A stretch of 64,000 nt of DNA from Azorhizobium doebereinerae UFLA1-100 (lineage in GTDB: Bacteria > Pseudomonadota > Alphaproteobacteria > Rhizobiales > Xanthobacteraceae). Of this stretch, positions 15,632 to 25,626 are shown piece after piece. The DNA lies in NCBI RefSeq assembly GCF_000473085.1, contig NZ_AXBA01000002.1:186001-250000 (forward strand), in the 5' to 3' direction. The notes beneath the pieces were generated by a model. It was not told the origin of the DNA and did not search any database. It saw nothing but the letters and a program-made list of their open reading frames with translations. The number at the start of each line of letters is the position of its first letter. Positions within the stretch are counted from its first letter, which is position 1. The position numbers and the translations under genes are program-made.

Positions 15632-16969
15632 CTACACCGCGTCGATGGTCTTCTGGCGGTGCAGCATGGGCGGGCGGGAGACCAGCAGCTTGTCGATGCG
15701 CCGGCCGTCCATGTCGACGATCTCGAAGCGCCAGCCGAGCGCGTCGAACACCGCGCCCACCTCCGGCAGCTCCTTGATCTGCGCCAGCGCGAAGCCGGCC
15801 ACGGTGTGGAAGCGGCCGTCGGTCTCGATCTCCACGCCCAGCACGTCATGCAGTTCGTCCACAGGGGTCTCGCCGGAGATGAGATAGGAGCCGTCGGCGC
15901 GCTGCACCACGTGCGGCTCGTCGCCCTGCCCCTCCGTTCCGCCCGCCAGATCCTGCTCCAGCACCGTGCCGGTGATGGCGGCGAGCAGGTCGTAGCCGGT
16001 GACGACGCCGACCATGTCGCCATATTCGTCCACCACGATGCCCATGGGCACGGTGGCGCCGCGCAGCATGCGCATGGCTTCCAGCGCCCCCACGGTCTCC
16101 ACCACGAACGGCACGGTCTGCACGAAGCCGCGCGGGTCCGGGGTCTCGCCGCGCAGATAGGCGTCCAGCAATTGCTTGGCCTGGATCACGCCCACCGTCT
16201 CCTCCGGCGAGCCCTCGCAGGCCGGAAGGCGGCTGTGCGGGCTTTCCAGCAGCGCGTCGCGGATCTCCTCCGGCGCGGCGGAGATGTCCACCCACTCCAC
16301 GTCCGGGCGCGGCGTCATGATGGCGGTGACCGGCCGGTCGGCGAGGCGCATGACGCCGGAGATCATCCGCCGCTCGGCGGGATCGATCACCCCGGCGGTC
16401 TCCGCCTCGGTGATGATGGCGCGGATCTCCTCGTCGGTGACGCCTTCCTTCTTGCGGTCCTTCTCACCCAGCAGCCGCAGCACGGCGCGGGCGGAGGCGT
16501 CCAGCACCCACACCGCGGGGGCGGAGAATTTCGACAGCCGCAGCATCAGCGGCGCCAGCGCGCAGGCCAGCCGCTCGGGATTCTGCAAGGCGAGACGCTT
16601 GGGGATCAGTTCGCCGATGATGAGCGATACATAGGTGATGCCGCCCACCGCGATGGCATAGCCCAGCGGGTCCGCCGCCGAATGCGGCAGGCCGGCGTCG
16701 AGCAGCACCTCCGAGAGATAGGCACCGAGGCTGGCGCCGGAGAAGGCGCCGGCCAGGATGCCGATGAGGGTGATGCCGATCTGCACGATGGACAGGAAGC
16801 GCCCGGGCTCCGCGCCCAGCAGCAGGGCCGCCTGCGCGCCCTTGTTCCCGGCGTCGGCCCGCGGCTGGAGCCGCGCGGGGCGGGCCGAGACGATGGACAG
16901 CTCGGCCGCGGCAAGAATGGCGTTCAACAGGACGAGAAACAGAACAATCGCGATTTCGAGAATGGGCAT
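15632..16969 (-). CDS. Hemolysin family / CNNM-CBS membrane transporter (CorC-like)
   Basis: 445 residues. The N-terminal CNNM domain has three to four membrane helices (starts MPILEIAIVLFLVLLNAILAAAELSIVS; GELIPKRLAL follows). A CBS pair follows (VTAIMTPRPDVEWVD ... VPMGIVVDEYGDMVGVVTG), then the CorC_HlyC domain near the C-terminus. Members of the family are Mg2+/Co2+ export or resistance proteins of the inner membrane; hemolysin is a historical name. Start at 16969 with no strong ribosome site. Convergent with the histidine phosphatase. Confidence 0.9.
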   Translation of the reverse strand: MPILEIAIVLFLVLLNAILAAAELSIVSARPARLQPRADAGNKGAQAALLLGAEPGRFLSIVQIGITLIGILAGAFSGASLGAYLSEVLLDAGLPHSAADPLGYAIAVGGITYVSLIIGELIPKRLALQNPERLACALAPLMLRLSKFSAPAVWVLDASARAVLRLLGEKDRKKEGVTDEEIRAIITEAETAGVIDPAERRMISGVMRLADRPVTAIMTPRPDVEWVDISAAPEEIRDALLESPHSRLPACEGSPEETVGVIQAKQLLDAYLRGETPDPRGFVQTVPFVVETVGALEAMRMLRGATVPMGIVVDEYGDMVGVVTGYDLLAAITGTVLEQDLAGGTEGQGDEPHVVQRADGSYLISGETPVDELHDVLGVEIETDGRFHTVAGFALAQIKELPEVGAVFDALGWRFEIVDMDGRRIDKLLVSRPPMLHRQKTIDAV

Positions 16970-17195
16970 GGGAGAGATGTGGCGCCTTCCGTCACATCCT
17001 GCATAACACAGCTTGTCGCTCCTGTGCGTGACAGCGGCCAAAAAGGTGGCCCGCTTCCCGCATGGGCAGGCGCCGCGCGGCGCGAGACCGGCCCGGCGAT
17101 TTCGCCGCGCGCGTTGCCGTGTCGCGGAAGCTGATCTAGACAGCAGCAGCCCCGGCGGCCCGCGACCGCCGGGAATGCGAGGGAAGCCAAGCCTC

Positions 17196-18308
17196 ATGTC
17201 GTTCAATACGTTCGGGCACCTGTTCCGCGTCACCACCTTCGGCGAAAGCCATGGCCCGGCCATCGGCTGCGTGGTGGACGGCTGCCCGCCCGGCCTGCGC
17301 TTCACGCTGGAGGAGATCCAGGAGGCGCTGGACCGCCGCCGCCCCGGCACCTCGCGCTTCACCACCCAGCGGCGCGAGCCGGACGCGGTGCGCATCCTCT
17401 CCGGCACCCTGGAGCACAAGGACGGCGGCCTCGTCTCCACCGGCACGCCCATCGCGCTGCTGATCGAGAATGTGGACCAGCGCTCCAAGGACTATTCCGA
17501 CATCGCCGGCAGCTACCGCCCCGGCCATGCGGACTTCACCTATGACATCAAGTACGGCATCCGCGACCATCGCGGCGGCGGCCGCTCCTCGGCGCGCGAG
17601 ACCGCGACCCGCGTCGCGGCCGGCGCGGTGGCCGCCAAGGTGCTGCCCGGCGTGGTGGTGCGCGCCGCGCTGACCCGCATCGGCGAGATCGAGATCGACC
17701 GGGCGCGCTGGGACTGGACGGAGGTGCCCAACAACCCCTTCTTCTGCCCGGACCCGGAGACGGTGCCGCTGTGGACCGAGTATCTCGACGCCATCCGCAA
17801 GCGCGGCTCCTCGGTGGGCGCGGTGGTGGAGGTGATCGCCGAGAACGTGCCCGCCGGCCTCGGCGCGCCGATCTATGGCAAGCTGGACGCCGACCTCGCG
17901 GCCGCGCTCATGAGCATCAATGCGGTGAAGGGCGTGGAGATCGGCGAGGGCTTCAACGCCGCCCGCCTCACCGGCGAGGAGAATGCCGACGAGATGCGCG
18001 CCGGCAACGAGGGGCACCCGGCCTTCCTCTCCAACCATGCGGGCGGGATTCTCGGCGGCATCTCCACCGGCGCGCCGGTGGTGGCGCGCTTCGCGGTGAA
18101 GCCGACGTCCTCCATTCTCACGCCCCGCCGCACGGTGGACAAGTTCGGCGCCGAGACCGACCTCGTCACCAAGGGCCGCCACGACCCCTGCGTCGGCATC
18201 CGCGCCGTGCCGGTGGGCGAGGCGATGGTGCTGTGCGTGCTGGCCGACCACCTGCTGCGCCATCGCGGCCAGGTGGGGGCCAATCCGGTCTGGCCCTTCC
18301 CGCGCTGA
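17196..18308 (+). CDS. aroC: Chorismate synthase
   Basis: 370 residues, standard length. It converts 5-enolpyruvylshikimate-3-phosphate to chorismate with reduced FMN. Signatures: [19 protein letters not shown] at the N-terminus, [34 protein letters not shown] and [14 protein letters not shown]. The ATG at 17196 gives the family start [20 protein letters not shown]; upstream in-frame sequence is not conserved-looking. It is divergent from the CNNM/CBS gene across 226 bp. Confidence 0.97.
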   Translation: MSFNTFGHLFRVTTFGESHGPAIGCVVDGCPPGLRFTLEEIQEALDRRRPGTSRFTTQRREPDAVRILSGTLEHKDGGLVSTGTPIALLIENVDQRSKDYSDIAGSYRPGHADFTYDIKYGIRDHRGGGRSSARETATRVAAGAVAAKVLPGVVVRAALTRIGEIEIDRARWDWTEVPNNPFFCPDPETVPLWTEYLDAIRKRGSSVGAVVEVIAENVPAGLGAPIYGKLDADLAAALMSINAVKGVEIGEGFNAARLTGEENADEMRAGNEGHPAFLSNHAGGILGGISTGAPVVARFAVKPTSSILTPRRTVDKFGAETDLVTKGRHDPCVGIRAVPVGEAMVLCVLADHLLRHRGQVGANPVWPFPR

Positions 18309-18358
18309 GCGAATACCGGCCGCAGCCATGCAGGCCAGCCAAGAACCGAGATTCCCCC

Positions 18359-19294
18359 ATGATTGTGCGTGAAAAACCGAACCTGTTCTCGGTTTTCTTC
18401 ATTTTTCGCTGGAAGAGCGGCGCGATGCTGGAACGCATCTATCCGCAGATCCTTCTGGTGATGATCCTGTCCGGCCTTGTCGTCCTGGGCCACCGATACT
18501 TCCCGCAATTCGTCCCCGCGGTCAGCAGCGCGCCGTTCGCGCTGATCGGCATCGCGCTGTCCATCTTCCTGGGGTTCCGCAACAGCGCCTGCTACGAGCG
18601 CTGGTGGGAGGCGCGCAAGCAGTGGGGCGAACTGGTCATCGCCTGCCGCACGCTCGCGCGACAGACCATCCTGCTGGAAGGCCGCGGCGAGGGACGCGGC
18701 GAGCGGACGCGGGCCGAACTGGTCCATCTGGCGATCAGCCTGACCTACGCGCTGCTGATGCACCTGCGCCCCGGCGGCGACGCGCGGCGCATCTTCGCCC
18801 ACCTGCCCGAGGAGGCGCGGGCGGGCATCCAGGCCAGCCGCAACCGCCCCGACTTCATCCTGCGCCGGATCGGCGCCACGCTGTCGGACGCGCGCCGGCA
18901 GGGGCTGCTCAGCGACATCGAATTCTCGATAATCGACGGCACGGTCAATCATCTGGCGTCGGCGGTGGCGTCCTGCGAGCGCATCCTGACGACGCCGGTG
19001 CCGTTCGCCTACACCCTGCTGCTCCACCGCACCGCCTATGTGTTCTGCTTCCTGCTGCCGTTCGGCTTCGCCGACCTGATCGGCTGGCTTGCCCCGTTCG
19101 CCGCCGGCATGGTGGCCTACACCTTCTTCGGCCTCGACATGCTGAGTGACGAACTGGAGGAGCCGTTCGGCGAGCTGCCCAACGACCTGCCCATCGCCGC
19201 CATCGCCGACACCATCGCCATCAACCTGCGCGAGGCGCTTGGCGAGACCGACCTCCCGCCCCTGCCCGCGCCGGTGGATTTCGTGCTGATGTGA
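18359..19294 (+). CDS. Bestrophin-like (RFP-TM/UPF0187) membrane channel
   Basis: 311 residues. Starts MIVREKPNLFSVFFIFRWKSG, then two N-terminal membrane helices, the conserved GFRNSACYERWWEARKQWG motif, two more helices and the C-terminal FGLDMLSDELEEPFG segment. Bacterial bestrophin homologues are pentameric ion channels of the inner membrane; ion selectivity cannot be read here. It is 50 bp after aroC and may be cotranscribed. Confidence 0.9.
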   Translation: MIVREKPNLFSVFFIFRWKSGAMLERIYPQILLVMILSGLVVLGHRYFPQFVPAVSSAPFALIGIALSIFLGFRNSACYERWWEARKQWGELVIACRTLARQTILLEGRGEGRGERTRAELVHLAISLTYALLMHLRPGGDARRIFAHLPEEARAGIQASRNRPDFILRRIGATLSDARRQGLLSDIEFSIIDGTVNHLASAVASCERILTTPVPFAYTLLLHRTAYVFCFLLPFGFADLIGWLAPFAAGMVAYTFFGLDMLSDELEEPFGELPNDLPIAAIADTIAINLREALGETDLPPLPAPVDFVLM

Positions 19295-19473
19295 CGAGGC
19301 CGGGACACCGCCAGCAGCCCGGGGCGCGGCGGCGCCGCCGGGCCTTGCTCCGGCCGGCGTAACTGTCGTGAAACCGCGTTCTGGTCTTCATACCACCGTC
19401 AAACAACCCGGCCAGAAAGAGCCGCGATGCGTCGGCCGCGGGGGCTGCCCGCAGGGTGCGGACTTGGGCGGGA

Positions 19474-21159
19474 ATGAGCGATCTCTCCATCGCGGTCTTC
19501 GAGGACGCGCGCTGTGCCGCCTTGCAGGCGCCGCTGTCCGCCAACGCCCCGCTCGGCGCCGACGTGCGCGAGGACCCCGCCTTTGAGGACATCGAGGCCG
19601 AGGTCCGCCTGATCGACACCGAAGGCCCCGGCGGCGTGCGCTGGGGCAAGGTCGCCGACGGCGGGCTCGACCTCATCACCCATCGCGGCCGCGACCTGCT
19701 GGTGGTGGTGTGGACCATCTACGCGCTGGCCCAGCAGGAGCGCTGGCGCGGCATCGCGGTGGGCTTTTCCGCCCTCGCGCCCATGGTGGCGGACCATTGG
19801 GACGCCATCCTGCCCAAGCGCGAGCGGGCGCGGGTCGGGGCGCTGGAATGGCTCACCGTCCGCCTGACGCCCCTGGTGGCGGAGATGAAGCCGGAGGCCG
19901 ACGAGGCGTCCGCCGTCCTGCACGCCAGCGCCATCCTGGAAGACCTGCAACGCCTGCTGCCGGAGAAGCTCGCCAAGGAACAGGTGGCGATCGGCGAACT
20001 GGTGCGCGCGGTGCGCGCCAAGGCCGGCGACGCCAAGGACATGCTGGCCCGCGCCGCGGCTGCGGAAGCCGAGGCCGCCGCCCGGGCCACGGCAGCATCG
20101 GCCGCCGCGGAAGCCGCCGCCAGCGCGCCGCCGCCGGCAGAGCCCGCCCGCGCCGCCGATGCGCCGGCCGCGCCGGCATCCGCCACGGCGCCGGCGGCGC
20201 ACGTGCCGCCCCCGGCGGCCGCGCCCCCCGCCCCGCCCGCCGGCGGCGCCGGGCCGGACATGGAGCGCGCGCTCAGCGCCCTGGCCGACAGCATGCGCCA
20301 GCACGCCGCCGTGCTGCGCGACGCCGACCTCGCCGACCCGCGCAGCTACCGCCTCGCGCGCATGGCCGCCTGGCTCGACATCACCGTGCCGCCGGAGGCC
20401 AAGGGCGGCACCACGCAATTGTTTCCGCCCGGCGCCCAGCGCCTCCAGAGCATCGAGGCGCTGCATCGCGCCGGCGAGCACGAGGCGGTGGTGCGCAATC
20501 TGGAGGCCATGATCGGCTCGGCGCCATTCTGGCTCGACGCCAGCCGCCTGGTCTGCGACGCGCTGGCGCTGCTGGGCCCGCGCTACGGCATGGCGGTGGG
20601 CGCGGTGCTGGAGACCACCACCGGCTTCGTGCGCCGCCTGCCCGAACTGGTGGACCTGACCTTCTCCGACGGCACCCCGTTCGCCGACGCCGCCACGCGG
20701 GACTGGCTGTCGCAGCACGCCGGCGCGGGCGCAGCCGTCGCCGCCGACGCGCCGGGCGAGGATCTGGCCGAGCTCCAGGGTGAGGTGCGCGAACTCGCCG
20801 CCAACGGCAGGAAGGCCGAGGCGCTGGACCGCCTCGCCGCCGCCCGCGAGCGCGCCCGCGACGGCCGGCAGGTGTTCGACATCCAGGCGCTCCAGGCCCA
20901 GCTCTGCCTGGACATGGACCTGCCAGGCGTGGCGCTGCCTTTGGTGGTGCACCTCCAGGCGGTCGCGGACGCCCGCACGCTGGACCTGTGGGAGCCGGCC
21001 CTGGCGCTGAAGGCGGCGGGCCTCGCCATGCGCGCCCTCAAGCACCCTTCCGCCGCCAAGGTGCTGGGCGAGGAGCGCCTGCGCACGGCGCTGGAAGCCG
21101 CTCAGCAGCGCCTTGCCCATCTCGACCTGCGGGCCGCCGCGCGGTTCGTCCATTCGTAA
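19474..21159 (+). CDS. tssA: T6SS protein TssA
   Basis: 561 residues. The N-terminal ImpA_N domain is clear (PLGADVREDPAFEDIEAEV, then DLLVVVWTIYALAQQERWRG). An Ala/Pro-rich linker follows at about 195-260, then a C-terminal helical domain of TssA type that helps baseplate and sheath assembly. First gene of the rightward T6SS arm; the start at 19474 (MSDLSIAVF) has a GGGCGGG-like site. The 179 bp upstream hold no convincing -24/-12 promoter, unlike hcp. Confidence 0.9.
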   Translation: MSDLSIAVFEDARCAALQAPLSANAPLGADVREDPAFEDIEAEVRLIDTEGPGGVRWGKVADGGLDLITHRGRDLLVVVWTIYALAQQERWRGIAVGFSALAPMVADHWDAILPKRERARVGALEWLTVRLTPLVAEMKPEADEASAVLHASAILEDLQRLLPEKLAKEQVAIGELVRAVRAKAGDAKDMLARAAAAEAEAAARATAASAAAEAAASAPPPAEPARAADAPAAPASATAPAAHVPPPAAAPPAPPAGGAGPDMERALSALADSMRQHAAVLRDADLADPRSYRLARMAAWLDITVPPEAKGGTTQLFPPGAQRLQSIEALHRAGEHEAVVRNLEAMIGSAPFWLDASRLVCDALALLGPRYGMAVGAVLETTTGFVRRLPELVDLTFSDGTPFADAATRDWLSQHAGAGAAVAADAPGEDLAELQGEVRELAANGRKAEALDRLAAARERARDGRQVFDIQALQAQLCLDMDLPGVALPLVVHLQAVADARTLDLWEPALALKAAGLAMRALKHPSAAKVLGEERLRTALEAAQQRLAHLDLRAAARFVHS

Positions 21160-21197
21160 CCCAACACGCCAGCCGATGAAGCCGGGGAGCCAAGACC

Positions 21198-21701
21198 ATG
21201 AGTGAATCCGTCGCGCCGAAGGAACGGGTCAACATCCGTTACCGGCCCGCCACCGGCAACGCCAAGGAAGAGGTGGAGCTGCCGCTGAAGCTGCTGGTGG
21301 TGGGCGACTACACCCTGCGCGCCGACGAGCGCCCGGTGGAGGAACGCCCGCTGGTGAACATCAACAAGGACAATTTCGACGACGTGCTGAAGGGCCACGA
21401 CCTCGCCCTCGACCTCTCTGTGCCGAACCGGCTGGAGGACGGCGCCGCCGACCAGAAGGTGTCGGTGAACCTGAAGTTCGACCGGCTGAAGGATTTCGAG
21501 CCGGAGGCGGTGGCCCGGCAGGTGCCCGAATTGAGCAAGCTGCTGGAGATGCGCGAGGCGCTGGTGGCGCTGAAGGGCCCGCTCGGCAACATCCCGGCGT
21601 TCCGCAAGATCATCCAGAGCGTGATCGAGGACGAGGCCACCCGCCAGCGCTTCCTCAGCGAGCTGACCGGCGAGGCCGGCACCGACAGCGACAAGGCCTG
21701 A
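21198..21701 (+). CDS. tssB: T6SS contractile sheath small subunit TssB
   Basis: 167 residues, normal for TssB/VipA. Starts MSESVAPKERVNIRYRP; the family core LPLKLLVVGDYTLR, NINKDNFDDVLK and LLEMREALVALKGPLGN is present. With TssC it polymerises into the cytoplasmic sheath around the Hcp tube. It sits 38 bp after tssA and 64 bp before tssC. Confidence 0.97.
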   Translation: MSESVAPKERVNIRYRPATGNAKEEVELPLKLLVVGDYTLRADERPVEERPLVNINKDNFDDVLKGHDLALDLSVPNRLEDGAADQKVSVNLKFDRLKDFEPEAVARQVPELSKLLEMREALVALKGPLGNIPAFRKIIQSVIEDEATRQRFLSELTGEAGTDSDKA

Positions 21702-21765
21702 CCCGCATCCGCTCACCCGCTGCGACCTGCGCCCGGCGCGGTCGAGCCCCTAGGAGACGTGATCC

Positions 21766-23253
21766 ATGAGCACCGAAGCCTCCGCCGAACTCCAGGCCGG
21801 CGCGGTCACCACCGCCGCCGAGCCCTCCATGCTCGACCAGATCCTGCTGGAGACCAAGCTGCGCCCCAGCGACGACGGCTATGACGTCGCCCGACGCGGC
21901 GTCGCCGCCTTCGTCGCCGAGCTGCTGAAGCCGACCCGCGGCGACGAGAAGGTCAACAGCGCCGTCGTCGACCAGATGATCGCCGCCATCGACCAGAAGC
22001 TGTCCGCCCAGCTCGACACCATCCTGCACGACGAGAACTTCCAGCAGCTGGAATCCGCCTGGCGCGGGCTGAAGTTCCTGGTGGACAAGACCGACTTCCG
22101 CCAGAACATCAAGATCGAGATGCTCTCCACCTCCAAGGACGAGCTGCTGGCCGATTTCGACGACAGCCCGGAGATCGTGCGCTCCGGCCTCTACCGGCAC
22201 GTCTACACCGCCGAATACGGCCAGTTCGGCGGCCAGCCCATCGGCGCGGTCATCACCAATTTCGACTACGGCCCGGGCGCGCAGGACATCAAGCTGCTCC
22301 AGTACATGGCGAGCGTCGGGGCGATGTCCCACGCCCCGATCATCGGCGCCGCCAGCACCCAGATGTTCGGCGTCGACCAGTTCGAGGAACTGGCCAACCT
22401 CAAGGACCTCCAGTCCATCTTCGAGGGGCCGAAATACGCCAAGTGGAACAGCTTCCGCCAGACCGAGGACGCGCGCTACGTGGGCCTCACCGCCCCGCGC
22501 TTCCTGCTCCGCCTGCCCTACGGGCCGGACAGCAACCCGGTGAAGTCGTTCAATTATAACGAGGCGTCCTCCGGCACCACGGCCAACTATCTGTGGGGCA
22601 ACGCCGCCTACGCCTTCGCCACCCGCCTCACCGACAGCTTCGCCCAGTTCCGCTGGTGCCCGAACATCATCGGCCCGCAGTCCGGCGGCGCGGTGGAGAA
22701 CCTGCCGCTGCACACCTTCGAGGCCATGGGCCAGTTGCAGAGCAAGGTGCCCACCGAGGTGCTGATCTCCGACCGGCGCGAATACGAGCTGGCCGAGCAG
22801 GGCTTCATCGCCCTGACCATGCGCAAGGGCACGGACAACGCCTCCTTCTTCTCCGCCAATTCGGTGCAGAAGCCGAAGTTCTTCGGCAACAGCGAGGACG
22901 GCAAGGAAGCCGAGCTGAACTACAAGCTCGGCACCCAGCTGCCTTACATGTTCATCATCAATCGCCTGGCGCACTACATCAAGGTGCTCCAGCGCGAGAA
23001 CATCGGCAGCTGGAAGACCCGCGTCGAGCTGGAGACCGAGCTCAACAAGTGGATCCGCCAGTATGTGGCCGACCAGGAGAACCCCTCCGCCGAGGTGCGC
23101 TCCCGCCGGCCGCTGCGCGCCGCCTCCATCCAGGTGGAGGACGTGCAGGGCGAGCCGGGCTGGTACCGCGTCGCCATGGCCGTGCAGCCGCACTTCAAAT
23201 ACATGGGCGCTGACTTCACGCTCACCCTGAAGGGCAAGCTCGACAAGTCGTGA
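21766..23253 (+). CDS. tssC: T6SS contractile sheath large subunit TssC
   Basis: 495 residues, normal for TssC/VipB. Landmarks: LESAWRGLKFLVDKTDF, VYTAEYGQFGGQPIGAV, PRFLLRLPYG and a C-terminal DVQGEPGWYRVAMAVQPH. It forms the sheath with TssB and is recycled by ClpV. The ATG at 21766 follows AGGAG. Two strong GC hairpins follow the stop. Confidence 0.98.
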   Translation: MSTEASAELQAGAVTTAAEPSMLDQILLETKLRPSDDGYDVARRGVAAFVAELLKPTRGDEKVNSAVVDQMIAAIDQKLSAQLDTILHDENFQQLESAWRGLKFLVDKTDFRQNIKIEMLSTSKDELLADFDDSPEIVRSGLYRHVYTAEYGQFGGQPIGAVITNFDYGPGAQDIKLLQYMASVGAMSHAPIIGAASTQMFGVDQFEELANLKDLQSIFEGPKYAKWNSFRQTEDARYVGLTAPRFLLRLPYGPDSNPVKSFNYNEASSGTTANYLWGNAAYAFATRLTDSFAQFRWCPNIIGPQSGGAVENLPLHTFEAMGQLQSKVPTEVLISDRREYELAEQGFIALTMRKGTDNASFFSANSVQKPKFFGNSEDGKEAELNYKLGTQLPYMFIINRLAHYIKVLQRENIGSWKTRVELETELNKWIRQYVADQENPSAEVRSRRPLRAASIQVEDVQGEPGWYRVAMAVQPHFKYMGADFTLTLKGKLDKS

Positions 23254-23260
23254 TGCCGCT

Positions 23261-23339
23261 CCGGGCGCCGTTCCCGCGACGGCGCCCGGGTGTCGAACGG
23301 GCGATCCCGCCGATGGCGTGCGCCGGCCCGGGCCGGCGC
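23261..23339 (+). promoter_or_regulatory. Two stem-loops between tssC and tssE
   Basis: First: CCGGGCGCCGT (23261-23271) pairs perfectly with ACGGCGCCCGG (23279-23289) over a 7-nt loop. Second: a 20-bp perfect palindrome centred on CCCGGG at 23320-23339. No T-runs. Probably mRNA stabilisers or partial terminators that keep sheath protein above baseplate protein levels (inference). Confidence 0.55.
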
Positions 23340-23412
23340 GCCCTCGCGCCCGCTCCTCGTTTTCTCCTCCGGCGCCGCGCGTAGCGCCGCCCCCGCGCAT
23401 GGTGAAGGTCCG

Positions 23413-23844
23413 ATGGCCCAGCGAACCCTGGTGGAGCGCCTGATCGCCGCCGATGCCGGCGGCACGGCTGCGCCGCTGCGGCTCGGCGGGGAGTTCGCCA
23501 GTTCCTCGGAACTGCTGGACAGCGTGCTCATCAACATGCGCGCCGTGCTCAATTCGCGGGCCGGCTGCTGCCAGGTGCGGCCGGACTACGGCATGCCGGA
23601 CTTCAACGGCCTGGTGGGCCGCTTTCCCGACGCCATCGCCATCATCGCGAATGCGGTGCGCGGCCAGATCGAGGCGTTCGAGCCACGCCTGTCCGGCGTG
23701 TCCGTGCGCCATGTGCCGGACCGCTCCAACCCGCTGCGCCTCGCCTTCCGCATCCACGCCGCTTTGGTGGTGGGAGACGAGGTGGAGCGCCTGTCGTTCG
23801 ACACGGTGCTCAACAATGACGGCTTCGTCCGGGTGATGGGATAG
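23413..23844 (+). CDS. tssE: T6SS baseplate protein TssE (gp25-like)
   Basis: 143 residues. N-terminal TLVERLIAAD, then the gp25 segment VRPDYGMPDFNGL and the C-terminal beta part. TssE is the lysozyme-like but non-enzymatic gp25 baseplate wedge. The start at 23413 has GAAGG upstream and begins with MAQRTLVERL as in relatives; the frame extends further upstream with non-coding-looking sequence. Only 3 bp separate it from tssF. Confidence 0.93.
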   Translation: MAQRTLVERLIAADAGGTAAPLRLGGEFASSSELLDSVLINMRAVLNSRAGCCQVRPDYGMPDFNGLVGRFPDAIAIIANAVRGQIEAFEPRLSGVSVRHVPDRSNPLRLAFRIHAALVVGDEVERLSFDTVLNNDGFVRVMG

Positions 23845-23847
23845 GCC

Positions 23848-25626
23848 ATGGCGCTCAACCGCTATTACGAGGACGAGCTCGCCTATCTGCGCGACCTCGG
23901 CGACATGTTCGCCCGCGAGAACCCCAAGCTCGCCGGCTTCCTCTCGCGCAAGGCCGCCGACCCCGACGTGGAGCGCCTGCTGGAGGGCTTCGCCTTCCTC
24001 ACCGCCAACCTGCGCCAGCGCCTGGACGACGACCTGCCGGAGCTGGTGCACGGCCTGCTGCGGCTGATCTGGCCGGCCTATCTCCAGCCCGTCGCGCCCA
24101 CCACCACCCTGTGCTTCCGCCAGACCGGCGGCGGCGACGGCGCCCCGACCCTGGTGCCGCGCGGCACGCAGGTGCGCTCGCGCCCGATCGACGGCACCTC
24201 CTGCCCCTTCATCACCTGCTATCCGCTCCAGGTGCTGCCGCTGGACGTGGCGCGGGTGGAGCTGGAGAACACCGCCACCGCCGCCGAACTGACCATCGGC
24301 CTCGCCGCCCTGCCCCAGGCGGGCTTCGCCGCGCTGGCGCAGGCGCCGCTGCGCCTGCATCTGAGCGCCGACCACGATCCCCTGGTGGGGCGCACGCTCT
24401 ATCTGTGGATGCGCCGCCACCTGCGCCGCATCGTGGTGCGCGCCGGCGACGAGACGCTCGCCACCCTTCCGCCCGCGAGCGTCGCGCCAGTGGGCTTCGG
24501 CCCCGGCGAGGCGGTGCTGGCGCAGCCGCAGAACGCGGTGGAGGGGTTCCGGCTGCTGCAGGAATATCTGCTGGTGCCGCAGAAGTTCCTCTATGTGGAC
24601 ATCGCCGGCCTCGCGGCGGTGGCGGATACCCCCGCCCGCGCCCTCGACCTGCTGTTCGTGTTCGACCGGCCGCTGCCGCAGCAGGTGCGTGTCGGCCGCG
24701 ACGCGGTGCGCCTCAACTGCACCCCGGCGGTGAACCTGTTCCCCGCCGCCGGCACGCCGATCCACGTGGACGTCGCCAAGACCGAATACCGCATCACGCC
24801 GCTGGACGGGCCGGCGCTGTCCATCCACGACATCACCCAGGTCTCCGGCTTCGTGCAGGGCGCGTCCGAGCGCATCGACTACGTGCCGTTCGAATCCTTC
24901 CGCCACGACATTCCCGGCAGCCCGGCTTCCCCCGGTCACGCGCGCGGCGGCCGGGCCGGCGCCGCCTACTACCGCACCCGCATCACCCCCGCCGTGGTCG
25001 GCCGGCGCATCGACCACTACATCTCCTTCGTCAACCGGCTGGATGGGCGCGTCCTCCCCGAGGCCGAGACGGTGAGTCTGGAACTGACCTGCTCCAGCGG
25101 CCGCCTCGCCGAGCGCCTGCCGGTGGGCGCCATCGACCAGCCGGGGGCCAACACGCCCTCCGGCCTCGCCGTCGAGAACATCGCCCGCGTCACCGGCGAG
25201 GTGCCCCCGCCGCTGGCGGACGGGCTGCTGTGGCGGCTGGTGGCGGGCCTCGCCTGCAACTTCAATTCCATCGCCGACGTCACCACGCTGAAGCAGCTCA
25301 TCGCCACCTTCGACTTCCGCGCGGTGCAGGACGAGCAGGCCCGGCGGCGGCTGGAGCTGCTGCTCGACGGGCTGGAGCAGTTCGAGCATGGCAGCGGCGA
25401 CCTGGTGATGCGCGGCGTGCCGGTGCGGGTGCGGCATTTCACTTTGGTGTGCCAGGAGAGCAAGGTGGGCGGCGAGGCGGAGATGTTCCTGCTGGGCTGC
25501 GTTCTTGAGCGGATGCTCAGCGCTTTCGCCACCATCAACAGCGTCCATCAGTTCTCCATCCGCGGCAGCGAGAGCAACGTGCGCTACGCCTGGGACGCGC
25601 GGCGCGGCACGGCGCAGCCGCTGTGA
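23848..25626 (+). CDS. tssF: T6SS baseplate protein TssF
   Basis: 592 residues, usual for TssF/VasA. Opens MALNRYYEDELAYLRDLG, then FARENPKLAGFLSRKAADPDVERLLEGFAFL, the strongest TssF signature. It forms baseplate wedges with TssG, TssE and TssK. Its stop overlaps the tssG start (GTGA), so the two are coupled. Confidence 0.97.
   Translation: MALNRYYEDELAYLRDLGDMFARENPKLAGFLSRKAADPDVERLLEGFAFLTANLRQRLDDDLPELVHGLLRLIWPAYLQPVAPTTTLCFRQTGGGDGAPTLVPRGTQVRSRPIDGTSCPFITCYPLQVLPLDVARVELENTATAAELTIGLAALPQAGFAALAQAPLRLHLSADHDPLVGRTLYLWMRRHLRRIVVRAGDETLATLPPASVAPVGFGPGEAVLAQPQNAVEGFRLLQEYLLVPQKFLYVDIAGLAAVADTPARALDLLFVFDRPLPQQVRVGRDAVRLNCTPAVNLFPAAGTPIHVDVAKTEYRITPLDGPALSIHDITQVSGFVQGASERIDYVPFESFRHDIPGSPASPGHARGGRAGAAYYRTRITPAVVGRRIDHYISFVNRLDGRVLPEAETVSLELTCSSGRLAERLPVGAIDQPGANTPSGLAVENIARVTGEVPPPLADGLLWRLVAGLACNFNSIADVTTLKQLIATFDFRAVQDEQARRRLELLLDGLEQFEHGSGDLVMRGVPVRVRHFTLVCQESKVGGEAEMFLLGCVLERMLSAFATINSVHQFSIRGSESNVRYAWDARRGTAQPL

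Noticed and set aside
19295-19473. Possible sigma-54 promoter before tssA
   Set aside because: A GG-N10-GC spacing exists near 19300 but the flanking bases (CGGGACA, CAGC) fit the consensus poorly.
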